From Vanilla planifolia (lineage: Eukaryota > Streptophyta > Magnoliopsida > Asparagales > Orchidaceae): a DNA stretch of 64,000 bases. Below are positions 24,691-36,500 of the stretch, piece by piece. Location: assembly GCA_023846275.1 (NCBI GenBank), contig JAIUJO010000070.1:1376501-1440500 (forward strand). The letters are read 5' to 3'. The notes beneath the pieces were generated by a model. It was not told where the DNA came from. It searched no databases and saw nothing but the letters and a program-made list of their open reading frames with translations. The translations under genes and the position numbers were made by a program. How positions within the stretch are numbered: position 1 is the first letter of the stretch; every line of letters starts with the position of its first letter.

Positions 24691-25514
24691 AAAAGTTACA
24701 TCATAATAATTGAACTTATAGCTTTTACAAATATTAACACGTTAATATATGTAATATTAAGTATTATTAAAATAAAAAAAAATATAGTTTTACAGTATTG
24801 TAGTATATTGCAAAAGTTAAATATATGTTGGCTATTAATTAAGATTACTTTTTTAATAGTTAACTTTAAGAAGTTAATTAAGTTATAAATCATAGCATTG
24901 TTTTAAGATAATATCTTCATGACATATTATAAAAATTATAATTAATATTTAAAATTCATAATATAATTTTCACTATTCTCTCACATATCATATATTATTA
25001 TTATATTTAACATTTTTATATATGTTATGTCTGTCTTATTATAATTATAAATTAATTCTACTTTATTATTATTGATATAAGTCCTATTTTTCATAATTAA
25101 ATTATATTATAAGTGTTATTTTACTATATTAGATGCATATGAAAGCTAGATAATCATACTTATGTGATTTTTGCCTCAACAATTTAACTATTGAAGTAAT
25201 TTTTTTAACTTTTGGAGCATATATACTTTACAAAATCACTTCAATTTTATCTTATATGTCATAATACATTCCATTATTAGTACTTTAATTATACTAAATT
25301 ATTGTGAAATTATTTATTTATTATTGCTTTATAGTAAATATTCATAAGTAAGAATTATTTCCATAAAATTATTGATATTATAAATAAAAATATTAAATTA
25401 TTTATTAATTAGAAATATAAATAGCTATTGTATTATTAAAAAAATATATTTTAAAGTGTGTAACATGAAAACTTTCTTAACTAATGATTATTAATATTGC
25501 TAAAAATATATAAT

Positions 25515-25840
25515 ATTGATGGAGATAAGTATATAATAAGATAGGAGAGATTAGTATATATGTGAGATAAAGATGAAAATAGTAAAAGAATGTTAAGAGA
25601 TAGATGATTAAATAAAGAGAAAGAGATGAAATGAGAAGTGACAAAAGTCAGAGTTGATAAGGAGAATGAATAACACATGATAGAGAAAGAGAAATTAAAA
25701 AATGGAGAGTGATAGAGTAGAGAGAGGCGAAAGAGTTTTAAAGTGATAGCAGTGGGGGAGATAGATATCAATATATTAATGAAAATGAGAAGAAAGTGAG
25801 AGAAAGTTAGAGTTTTTTGTATAAAGAGAAAGAAATGTGA
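25515..25840 (-). repeat. Purine (GA) tract, minus unit 2
   Basis: About 325 bases, GA-rich on the + strand, preceded by 'ggagataagtatataa' and followed by an AT-rich passage matching 24690 onward. The open frame 25481-25843 on the minus strand is only the stop-poor translation of this tract. Confidence 0.75.
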
Positions 25841-26214
25841 CAAATAGTTAAAAAAAATTATATCTTAACAATGTAACTTAAAATATTTATTAATATTAAT
25901 TTGTTAAACACATGTATTGTTCAATATTGATTAATGAAAACAAATATTTAAAGTTTTGTTGCATTTTAGTATATTACAAATGTTTAAATATATGCTAATT
26001 ATTAATTTAATATCATTTTATAAATATTTATAATTTAAAATTTTAATTAAATAATAAATATTATCATTACTTTAAGATATTACCTTCATTTAGCATAATA
26101 TTAATAACAAATATAAATAATATTTTATATTTATGATATAATTTAAGGTAATTTTTATTTGTATTATATTATCATTATATTTTAAAACTTTTACACATAG
26201 TTTGTATATACTAT

Positions 26215-26217
<3 letters not shown>

Positions 26218-26246
<29 letters not shown>
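26218..26246. repeat. (TA)n microsatellite
   Basis: A pure TA run inside minus unit 2. The homologous place in other units holds only 'ataaatatata'-like sequence (for example near 30670), so the expansion is local. Confidence 0.9.
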
Positions 26247-26250
<4 letters not shown>

Positions 26251-26678
26251 CATATACTAATGTGTGTAACTTGAGAGATTTCATATTTAATATTAACTCA
26301 AAGAACTAAAAAAAATGGTTTTCTTAATGTTATAAGTTTATGTAGCTTATGTTATACAATATATTACTATTGTATTCAAAAACATTTTATATATAGAAGG
26401 CACATATAATGTTAAATATATCATAATTTTTATTTATTAAATTTGATATATGTTATGTTTCTTATAATTAAATTATATTATAATAATTATTATATTATAT
26501 CAATTGATATGCTATATTTAAAACTTTAGGAAATAATAATGAGGTTATAAAGTTAATATTAGTGATAATAACGAAAATTAAATTTATGAAATATCATTCA
26601 TAATCATGTTTTTTAGTAATATTAATGTATTATAAAAATATGGTTTCCTTCATTACAAAGTAATTGTCATGAAAAATT

Positions 26679-26800
26679 ATGTCTAACATGGGCACATCTC
26701 AAGAGGTAACTCATCCCAATACTGCTCTCATCAAAGGATGCCTAACTTTGGTATCCTAATGAGTTATTGTACTATAATAGTGTTGAGGTCATAAATGCAT
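26679..26800 (-). repeat. 5S rRNA-derived segment, copy 3 (-)
   Basis: The reverse complement aligns over its full length with plant 5S rRNA. It has the C-box area 'gggatgagttacctcttgag' (on the + strand around 26698-26717), the A-box area as 'caaagttaggcatcct', and a 3' end near 26679. An A-run on the + strand at about 26671-26675 is a possible remnant of a T terminator. It is heavily substituted and presumably inactive. Confidence 0.8.
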
Positions 26801-27040
26801 ATAAGAAAAAGAAAACTACATTTTAAATATTGAATTATATTAATTTTTTATTTTATTATATTCCAAGAACTATTAATTTATTTTTAAATGAAAATGATAA
26901 CAATGTTTTAAGGTTTATTTTAATAAATAATTGCTCAAATAAAAATTATTAATTATTTCATAATTGTTTAATTTATATGAGATAACATGTTATTAAAATC
27001 AATTGTTGTTTATTAACAAGATGAATGCTATGTAGAAATT

Positions 27041-27158
27041 AGTGCAACTTGAGGTCTTCTTAAAAGGTATCTCATCCCGATACTATTCTCTCTAATCATA
27101 CTTAATCTTTTAGTTCTAATGAGACGTAATGCTGGAATGCTTGTGTGGTGACTTGCAT
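27041..27158 (-). repeat. 5S rRNA-derived segment, copy 4 (-)
   Basis: Full length (118 nt) on the minus strand. The 3' end 'agtgcaacttgaggtcttct' (27041-27060, + strand) mirrors the 5S 3' end GAAGTCCTCGTGTTGCAC. The C-box is preserved as 'ggtatctcatcccga' (27066-27080) and the A-box as 'atacttaatcttttagttct'. Its 3' edge lies only about 240 bases from copy 3, much closer than the usual unit spacing. Confidence 0.8.
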
Positions 27159-27202
27159 AAAAAACAAGAAAATTGTTCTTACATAATAACTATTCAAGAA
27201 AG

Positions 27203-27260
27203 TTTTTTAATGATCATACATAAACAATTTATTTTTTAATGATCATACATAAACACTTCA
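27203..27260. repeat. 29-bp tandem duplication
   Basis: The segment 'ttttttaatgatcatacata' plus about nine further bases occurs twice back to back, starting at 27203 and at 27232. The copies match almost perfectly, so this is a recent local duplication. Confidence 0.85.
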
Positions 27261-27579
27261 AAAAACAATTTATTTTTTTTGTAAATGTCATAAAATATTC
27301 ATATATTAAAATTTTAGTTATATTAAATTATTAAGAAATTATGTATATATATATTTATTCAAATTGAAGTAAATATCCATTCATAAGAATTATTTTTACA
27401 ATATTATGGTACTTAAAAATAAAAAAAAAATGGACTTTTTAGAAGTAAATTAGAAAACATATATTTATTATTTAAAGTATTTATTAAAGTATACAATGCA
27501 TGTTAATTATAAATTACTACTACTTGATGGGAAAAAAGAAAAATAGTGGTGAAAGAGATAAGTATAGTAGAAGTGAAAG

Positions 27580-27995
27580 GAAGTGTTAAACTAATAATAA
27601 ACATATATTGTAAACATTGCTGATGTACCAAAATACTATTAAACTTCAAATCTAAGTTACATCTAATAATAATTAAAACTAGATATTCAACAAGTTAAAA
27701 TTAATAAATATTATAAGTTAAATAATTAAGATATAACTTCAATATAACTACTTCTCTCACTTCTTTCTATTTATTTTAATAGCTCCAACTTTCTCTTCTT
27801 TTCTATATACATTCTCTTATTTATCACTCTTTCACTATCTTTTGGTTTTCTAAACAACTTTGCTCTACTCTATCTTTATTTTCTTATTTTTTGTACCTTT
27901 TACTTTATTATATATCCTCTTTAACTCCTTTTATCTTCTCCCTCTTTCATCTTTCTTTTTGTCTTTCTCTTCATTCAATCATCTCCATGACTTCC
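27580..27995 (+). repeat. Internal inversion in minus unit 3 (purine tract flipped to pyrimidine)
   Basis: The unit begins with the normal start of a purine tract (27560-27585) and then changes. AT-rich sequence follows that matches, as reverse complement, the passage normally found after the purine tract. Then comes a + strand CT tract (about 27745-27995). After 27995 the normal minus-unit sequence resumes ('tattcataatataatttta', compare 24951). This is best explained by inversion of about 410 bases inside the unit. No gene is present. Confidence 0.7.
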
Positions 27996-28390
27996 TCTCA
28001 TTTTAAATATAATAATTATAAATAATATTTAATATTCATAATATAATTTTAAGTAGATTAAGCTCTTTAATATATTATTATAACATTGAATAACTTTTAT
28101 ACATAACATTTATGCACAATTATTAATATATATAAATTTAGCATAATTTTATTAACATAAGTTATGTTACGAAATATTAAATTATATATAAAAATAATTA
28201 TTTTATTTTATTTTATGTAATGTTATATTTATTACTATATGAAAATGATAACAATTCTATAAAGTATAAATTAATAAGAAATAACTAAAATAAAAAATAT
28301 AAAATAATATTGTTATTTATTTTATTTATAATTAATTTTTTATAATATGAACAATTATTTATCAAAAAGAAATAAATGTTATGAAAAACA

Positions 28391-28450
28391 TATGTGCAAC
28401 ATGAGGATTTTTAATGATGTCATCCAAACGAATACAACTCTCACCAATGC
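28391..28450 (-). repeat. 5S rRNA-derived segment, copy 5 (-), truncated
   Basis: Only the 3' half of the 5S-like sequence remains. 'tgtgcaacatgaggattttt' (28393 onward, + strand) mirrors the 5S 3' end, followed by a decayed C-box ('gtcatccaaacg'). The A-box half is missing, and the sequence jumps into the next purine tract near 28455. An A-run just before 28391 may be a terminator remnant. Confidence 0.7.
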
Positions 28451-28575
28451 ATGCAACATGAAGACAGAGATGAGATGGAGGAGACAAGAAAAAGTAATGA
28501 TTTTCATAAAGAGATGAAAATAAGAGAATGTTAGCATTATCAATATAAAAAGAAATAAGTGTGGGAAATAAATAA
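28450..28575 (-). repeat. Purine (GA) tract, minus unit 4 (short)
   Basis: About 125 bases of degenerate purine-rich sequence directly abutting the truncated 5S copy 5. The usual post-5S passage of about 350 bases is absent here, so a deletion joined the 5S segment to the tract. Confidence 0.65.
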
Positions 28576-29174
28576 ATAAGAATTAAATCTCAATAATTTA
28601 ACTTATAATATTTGTTAGTATTAACATATTAAGTTTGTATAAAATTAAATAATAATAAAAGATAACAAAAAATGTAGCATTTTCTATTTTCTAATGTATT
28701 ACACAAATTTAAAGAATATATTGTCGACTAGTTTAATAGTATTTTTATGATATAGTTTTTTAAATTTAATTAAATAATAAATAGTAACATTATTTTAAGA
28801 TATTATAATCATTTGATACAATATAAATAATTTTTAATGTCCATGAAATAATTTTAATTTATTAATATATTGAAAACCTTTATACATAATATGTATATGC
28901 CATTATAAAGATATATTAAGTCTTGTTTATTATAGATGATATTGGTTATGTTTCACAAAACTAAATAATGCTATATTTTTATTTTATTATATAATTTTTT
29001 ATGTTGTATTTAATATTATACAAAAAGTATAACTATGTTATAAAGCTAATATTACTAAATAACAACTAAAAAGGATATAATAAAATATTATTTATAATTA
29101 TAGCATTTATAAATCTTAATTTATTACTAAAATCAACATCCATTTGCTAGAAAAAACAAAGCTTTGAAGAAGAT

Positions 29175-29295
29175 CTCCTAAATTTGCACTTGTAAAGTGG
29201 TCATGAATCCAAAAATTGCTCTTAGAGGAGAGTGTTTAACTTTGGAGTTCTAATGACATCGTATGTTGTATCACTAGTGTGGCCAGACATGCACA
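29175..29295 (-). repeat. 5S rRNA-derived segment, copy 6 (-)
   Basis: On the + strand 'aactttggagttctaatgac' (29238-29257) mirrors plant 5S AACTTCGGAGTTCTGATGGG. 'gtggtcatgaatcc' (29197 onward) mirrors the C-box GGTCACCCATCC. The 5S 5' end lies near 29295. The 3'-most 25 bases are disturbed, probably by a small insertion near 29180. Confidence 0.8.
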
Positions 29296-29659
29296 CAAAA
29301 CAAAAACTTCATACTTGTGTGATTGTTATAATGAAAATAATGAACTACTCTAGAAATTTTTTAAATTATCATGAATATATACTTTGAAAAATAATTTTTC
29401 ATTTATTATACGTGTCATAATATATTTCAATATTAAGAATTTAATTATATTGAATTAATATGTTATTATCAATGTATTATTCCCTTAAAGTAAATATTCC
29501 TACACAAAAATTATTTCAACAAAATTATAAGTCTAATAAATAAAAATAGTTAAATTATTTATTAATTATAAATAATAAAATATATATTTATTATTGAAAA
29601 TATATATTAGATTGGTAACTTGAGCAATTTCTTGATTGATATTAATTAGATAAGCTAAA

Positions 29660-29835
29660 AAAGGATATAATTGAGATTGAGATAAGTATATTAGAAGACA
29701 AGAGTCATGAATATATACGAGAGATAAAAGGCAAACAATAATAAAAGGCGAAAAAAGAGGAGGTTGAGTGAAGAGAAAGGGAAAGATAGCAAATAGAGAG
29801 AAGTGGAGATAAAAAGAACAAATAACAAAGTAAAT
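29660..29835 (-). repeat. Purine (GA) tract, minus unit 5
   Basis: Starts with 'gagataagtatattagaaga' and is purine-rich on the + strand. The following AT passage is shortened relative to minus units 1, 2 and 4, so this unit carries a deletion before its 5S-like segment at 30273. Confidence 0.7.
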
Positions 29836-30272
29836 TAATTTTTAAAAATAATTAAATAATAGATAATATCATTATTCTATGTTACATTCTTCTTATGAAA
29901 TAATTTAAAAACTTAATATAAGTAATATTCTATATTCAATATATGTTTTGGGGTATTTTATGCTATATAATAATTTTTGTTATATGATCGAACTTTTTTA
30001 TTATTATAAATATGTTAATTATACCTTATCATAGTTCATGTAAGATGTATTATTAAACCTTAGGTTACAACATAGTTATAATTTTATTATATCATTTGAA
30101 GTGCTTTATTTAAAAGTATTTCTAAAAACTATTGACATTTTAAAGTTGAGATTATTAAAACAAACAAAAGAGGAACTTATAAAATATCATTCAAAGTTAT
30201 GTTACTTATTAATATAAATATATTATTAAAATATTCTTTGCTTAATTAGGAAAACTAATACTATGAAAACAT

Positions 30273-30389
30273 ATGCGCAATACGACTTCTCAACATGTCC
30301 CTCATCCAAATACTTCTCTTACCAAAGCCTACATAACTTTTGCATTCCAGTGAGATCTAATGCAATAATGTCAATGTTTTTTACTACAT
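30273..30389 (-). repeat. 5S rRNA-derived segment, copy 7 (-)
   Basis: Full length (about 117 nt). 'atgcgcaatacgacttctca' (30273-30292, + strand) mirrors the 5S 3' end. 'tccctcatccaaatacttctc' (30298 onward) covers the C-box and intermediate element. 'cataacttttgcattccagt' (30331 onward) covers the A-box and the region upstream of it. The copy retains two CpGs near its 3' end that most other copies have lost. Confidence 0.8.
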
Positions 30390-30999
30390 AAAATGTCAAG
30401 AAGATCATATTATTTTGGTTATTATGATAAAAAATAATTATCTTATTAAGACATTTTCTAAATTATTGTGAATATATATCTCTTAAGACAATATTATTTT
30501 AATGTTTTATAATATATTCTAATATTAATACTTTAATATCTAATTAATAATTAAAATTTTTATTTTCTTTAATGTAAACATTTAAATAAAATTAAGAAGT
30601 TTATGTTCAATAATATATTATTATTACATTCAAAATAGTTTTAAGCATAACATGTATATACAATTATAAATATATACTAATTCTACATTATTATCATTTA
30701 TATAGCTTATATTTCCCAAAATTAAATATATTTATGTTATTATTTGACTAGACTATAAGAAATGCTATAATTAATACTTTATGAAATGATAATGATGTCA
30801 TAACATTCATATTATTAAGAAATGAAAAAAAGGAAATTATAGAATATCATTAATAATAATATAAGTTATTAATGTTAACATATCATTTTCTTATTAAAAA
30901 TAATAAATGTATATTTATTATTTAAAAGATATATCAATTTGCATAATATGATATATTACTTAATTAATGTTAATTGATGGAACTAAAATTAGTGATAGT

Positions 31000-31340
31000 G
31001 GTGATGGAGCTATGTACACTAGAAGAGAGTAGAGTCATGGAATGGTTAATGAGGAATAAAAAGGAAAATATTAGTAAAGAAAGAAGAGAGAAATGATTCA
31101 TTAAAGAGAATGAGAAAAAAGTAAAACATGATAAAAGATAGAGGAGATAGAGAGAATAAAGAATAAATTGAATAAAGAGAAGAATGAAAAAATAAGGAGT
31201 CTTATAGGAGAGCTAATATGGCCAAGACAAAGTGATAGAGAAGGTAGAGGAAAATGAGAGAAACAAAATGGTTGAGAAAGGTGAGAGAATATGAGAGCTA
31301 TTTAGATAAAAAAAAGAAAGGAAGAGAAATAATTAAATAA
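31000..31340 (-). repeat. Purine (GA) tract, minus unit 6 (last unit)
   Basis: About 340 purine-rich bases starting after 'gctatgtacactagaagaga', with the standard AT passage after it. This unit runs for only about 300 further bases before the TG block begins, and it never reaches a 5S-like segment. Confidence 0.7.
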
Positions 31341-33549
31341 ATATTATATTTGAATTTTTTTTATCATATAATATTTATTAATATTACTATATAACAAATA
31401 TAAAAAAAATTATTATTATTATAAAAGAAACAATTAAATGTTTATTAGTATTTTAATGTATAATAAATGTTTAAAATATATGTCAACTATTCATTCAGAA
31501 TTATTTTTCAAATATTTATAATTTATAAAAATTAACTAAATAATAAATAATATTATTACCTAAGATTTACTTTTGATGTGTCATAATACTAATAATAATA
31601 TAAAAAAATGTTTTAGTCTTCATATTATTTTAAGTAGTTTATTGAAATAATATAGACACATGTTTGTGCGTGCACATGACTATGTGAGTGTGCATGCACT
31701 TGTGTATGTTTGTGTGTTTTTTCTTTTGTATTAATGTGTGTATATGTGTGTGCATGTGCTTTTATGTGTATGTATGTGTGTGTGTTGTGTAGATGTGTTC
31801 TTGTGTGTGTGTGTGTTTGCATGTCTATGTCTATGTGCTTGTGTTTGTGGGTGCACACAAGCACGCTCATGTGTGTGCTTTCTTGTGCATATGTGTGTGC
31901 TTGAATGTATTTATGTGTGGGAAAATATTTGCTTATGCATGAGTATTTGTATGCATGTGCATGTGTGTGTGTGTGTGTGTGCAATTGTGAGTTTGAATAT
32001 GATTGTGTGTCCATGTGTGGATGTGAGTGTGAGTGTGAGTGTGCGTGAGAGTGTGTGCTATGTGTGCTTGTGTGCACGTTTGTGAGTGTGGTTGTGTGTG
32101 TGTGTGTATATGTACACATGCATGTTTGTATATGTGTATGTGCATGCATGCTCCTATGGATGTGTTTGTGTGCATGTGTGTGTTAGTGTTGGTGCAAGTG
32201 TGCTCATGCGTGCACTAGTGTATGTGTGGTTGTGCAAGTGGATGTGCATATCTGCATTTACATCTTCATGCATGCATGCGTGCATATGTGTATGCATCCA
32301 AATGTGTGTATGTGGGTGTGTGTGTGCATGTGTGTGTTTTTGTGTGAGTGTGTGTGTATGCATCTATGTGCACATTTGTCTATGTGTGTGCATGTGTGTG
32401 TCTTCATGTATAGGTATGTGTGCATATGTTTATGGATGCATGCATGCTTTGTGCATTTGTGTGTGCACATGTGATTATGTGTTTGTGTGTGCACGTGTGT
32501 GTACGTGTGGGAGACTATTTGTTTGTGCATCTATGTGTGTGCTTGTGTATACTTGTGTATGCACATTTGCTTGTTTGGTTATGTGTGTGTGATTGAGTGT
32601 GTGTGAATGTGACTATTTTTCTTTATACATGCGTAATTATTATGCATGCATTTGTGCATAAGTGTTGTTGTGGTTATGTGTGTGTGGTAGTGTGTGCAAA
32701 TCAGTGCATGTGCTTACATGTGTATGAGTGTGTGCATGTGTGCGTGTGTGTGTGTTTGCCTTTATTTGTTTGTAATTATGTATGCATCTTGTGTGTACAT
32801 TTGTGTGTATGTGTATATACATTTGTGTGTGCATGAGTGCCTGTGTGTGTACATATGTGATTGCATGTGTGTATGTATATTTGTATATGTATATGTGCAT
32901 GCTTGCATGTGTTTATATGTGTGCAAATGTTTTTGTGTGTTAATGTGGTTGTACTTGTCTTTGTGTGTGTGTGTGTGTGCATATGTGTGCATGTGGGTGC
33001 ATGTGTTTGCATCTGTACACATGTGCATGTGTGTGTGTTTGTGCATGTCTTTGCATATGTCTCTATCAATGTGTATGCACGTGTGTGTGTATATATATAT
33101 ATGTGTGTGTGTCTATGTGTATGTACATGTGTGCATATGCATGTTTGTGTACATATGTGTATATATGTCTGTGCATGTCTGTGTGGATGAGTTTGTGTGT
33201 GCATGTGCATATGCACATGTGTGAATATGCATGTGTTTGCATACATGTGGATTTATGTGTAAGCATTCAAGAAAATGTTAAGACTTTTTGCATGCATGTG
33301 TATGCATGTGTGTGTTCTTATGTGCATGTGTGGAAGTGTATGTGCATAGGTAGTTGTGTGTCTATGTGCATGTGTGCAAGAAGGTGTGTGCTTATGTGCT
33401 GGTATGTTTGTATGTGTGTGTGTGTGCATATGTGTGTACATTTATGTGTTCGTGAAAGAGCATGCTTGTTTGGATGTGTGTGTGTGTGTGCTTATGTATA
33501 TGTTAATGCATGTTTAGGAGTATGCTGTGCCTGTTGCATGATTGTGTGC

Positions 33550-33580
<31 letters not shown>

Positions 33581-36500
33581 TGTGTGCATGCATATATGCT
33601 TATATATGTATGTGTGTGTATGAGTGTGTTTGTGTTGGTGTCTACAAGTGTGTGAGAATATGTACACACACACACGTGTGTGTGTGTGTGTGCAAATGTG
33701 TTTGTGTGTGCTTGTGTGGGTGCATGTGTGAGAGCATGTTTAGGAGTGTGTGTTTATCTATCTGCATGTGTGTGTGCTTATGTGCATGTGCATGTGTGTG
33801 TGTTTGTGTAAGAGCATGTGTGTGTGTGCTCTTGTGTTTTTATATATACATGTTTGTGCATGTGCTTGTGCCTCTATAGGTGTGTGAATGTGAGACTACA
33901 TGCATTTATGTGTGAGACTACAAATTTGTTCTTGTGCTTTTATATTTGCTCATGCATGTGTGTGATTATGTTTGTGCATGCTTGCATGAGTTTATTTTCA
34001 TGTCTTTGTGTGCCTGGCCATATGTTTCTCTATGTTTGCATGTGTGTGTAGAAGGGGTTGGGTGCATATACATGTACATGTGCATTGTCATACATGTGTA
34101 ATTGTGTGTGCATCAGTGTGTTTGTGTGTGTGCTTGCATACATCCATAAGTGTGTGCACGTGTTTCTGTGTACATGTGTGCATGTGTGTGTGTGCGTGTA
34201 AGCATTTCTGTGTATGTGCATGCATGTATGTTCACATTCATTTGTGTTTGTGTGTGTTCATGTGTTTGTGTGTACTTTTGTGCACGTGTGTGTGCATGTG
34301 CATACATTCATGTTTATGTGTGTGTTCACATGCACATGAGTTCTTATGTGTGTATGTAGGCGTTGGAGTGTGTGGATTTGTGTGTTTATGTATCTACATG
34401 TGTGCTTGCATGTGTGTGTGTTTGTGCATATATGTGTGTGCAAGTGCATATCTACATGTCTGTGTGCACCTGTATGTGAACATGTGCATTTTTTTATGTA
34501 TGTGCATCCTTGTGCATATTTATGTATGTGTTTGTACTGTGTCTGTATGTTAGTGTATATGTATGTGCACATGTGTGTATGTGTGTATATGTGTGCACAC
34601 ATACACGTGTTTGTTTGCATGTGTGTGCACATGTATTTGTGTGCATGTAAATATACGCTTGTGTGTGGGTTTGTACATGTGTTTGTGCGTGTGTAATTGT
34701 GTATGCATATGTGTGTGCATCCGTGTGTGTTCACATATGGGTGCATGTGTGTGCATGTTTATCTATGTTGGTTTGTGTCTATGTGCATGTGTGTTTGTAC
34801 ATGCATTTGTGCAAGTGTGATTGTGTATGAATGTGTGTGTGTGTTCATTTATGGTGCATGTGTATGCATGTTCGTTTACGTTGGTGTGCGTCTATGTGCA
34901 TGTGTGTGCATACATGTGTGTGTTTGTGTGCATGTGCTTGTACCTTTATGTGGATGTGTTTGGCTGTGTATGTGCATGTGTGTGTACATATATGTGTGTA
35001 TGTGAGTTTATGCATGTGTATGTGTGTGTGTGTGTATGTGTTTGTGAGCCTGTGTGTGCATGCATACGCATGTGTTTGTGTGTGTGTCAATTTGTGTATA
35101 AGCATGTGCATATTTATTTGTGTGTGCAAGTTTATGTGTGCTTGTGTGTACATGTCTATGTGTGTGTCTGCATGTGAATGTGTGTAAATGAATGTATGCA
35201 TGTAGGAATGCATAGGTGCATGTGCATGTGTGTGCAAATGTGTGTGTCTATTTGTGATCATGTATATGAGCTCATGTGTGTGCTTGTGACTGTGTGTCTA
35301 TGTCTATATGTATTTTCTTATATGTACATGTGCATGTGTTTGCATGCACATGTGCATTTGTGGGTGCATCTGTACTCGCACATGTGCATGCATGTTTGTT
35401 TATGTGTGTTTGTGTGTGCATGTGTTGATGCATTCATGTGTGTGTGTGTCATGCGAGTGTACAAGAATGCAAGTGCATGTACATTTATGTGGAGGTGGGT
35501 GTGCAAATGCACACATGTGTCTATGTGTGTTCATGCAGATGTGTGTATGTTTGCATGCATATGTGTGTGCACATGTTTGTTTTTGTATGTGTGTACATGC
35601 ATGTGTGTGTGTTCAATGCATACACATATATGCATGAGTTTATATGTGAGTGTATGGGTGCATACATGTATGTATTAGATTTTATGTGTTCATGCAGATG
35701 TGAGTTTTTGAGCAGGTGTGTTTACATGTGCAAGTGCATTTGCATATTGTTTGTCTTTGTGTGCGTGTTATTTGTGTGTTTTATGTGCTTGTATGTATAT
35801 TTACATCTATGTGTCTATGTTGTTATGTGTGTGTGCACGCCTGTGTGTGCATGTTCGTGTGTGGATGTGCATTTATTTTCATTTACATGTGTGATTATTT
35901 ATATTTGTTCATGTGCATGTGTATGTGTGTGTGAGTATGTTTTATGTGTGTATATTCATTTGTGCATGGGTGTGTATGCAAGTGAGTGTATTTGTGCTTG
36001 TACATGTGCACATGTGTGTGTGTGTATGCTTGTGCATGTTCTTGTGTGTGTGCTTGGGAGCATGCATGTGTGTGCATTGGCATTCATATGGGTGTGTGTG
36101 CATGCTTGAGTGTGTGGTTATGTGTTAGTGTGCATGTGTGCATATGGGTGCACATCTATGTGTGCATATGTGTGTGTGCAAGTGTGCAAGGTATGCCAGA
36201 GAAAAGTGTGTGTGCATGTGGGTGCACATGTGTATTATTTTCTGTGAGTGCATGGGTGTGCATGTTGGTGTGTATTTTGCATGTGTGTATGTGCTTGTGT
36301 GGGTGCATATGTGTGTGTGCATGGGCATGTGAGTGTGTATGCATGTGTGTATGCATGAGTGCATGTGTGTGTATGCTTGTGTGTATGTTTGGATGTGTGT
36401 GCTTATGTGTGAGCATGTGTTTTCCTGTGTGCTTATTTGTTTTTATGCATGTGTTTGCATATCTGTTTGTGTTGCTGTGCATATGTATGTTTATGTGTGC

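Larger units (their letters stand above)
24331..31650 (-). repeat. 5S-derived tandem family, - oriented units (about 0.9-2.0 kb)
   Basis: Purine tracts begin near 24390, 25515, 27530, 28445, 29670 and 31000. Each is followed by the same AT-rich passage, for example 'aacttatagc/aacttataat' near 24712 and 28606. A 'ttatgtttc..aaa..aaat' stretch near 26452, 28955 and weakly 30710 comes before the 5S-like segment on the minus strand. After the 5S segment comes a 'gtgtaac..gag' landmark near 25459, 26264 and 29619. Order is constant apart from local deletions and one inversion. No genes were seen between the landmarks. The last unit is cut by the TG block. Confidence 0.75.

Noticed and set aside
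19496..31650. A complete Cassandra-type TRIM retrotransposon.
   Set aside because: I looked for a tRNA-Met primer-binding site, a polypurine tract adjoining a second LTR, and target duplications around the 5S-like segments, and found none I could support. It remains a possible origin, not an annotation.
31625..32149. His/Thr-rich minus-strand open frame resembling a His-repeat protein.
   Set aside because: It is the complement of TG-type sequence read as CAC/ACA codons, a composition artefact found across the whole block.
32965..33879. 304-residue Cys/Val/Met-rich open frame and many similar ones through the TG block, resembling Cys-rich secreted peptides.
   Set aside because: TG repeats lack stops in several frames at once. 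Overlapping frames exist on both strands, there is no signal peptide or regular Cys spacing, and the matching sequence in copy 2 does not preserve the same frame.
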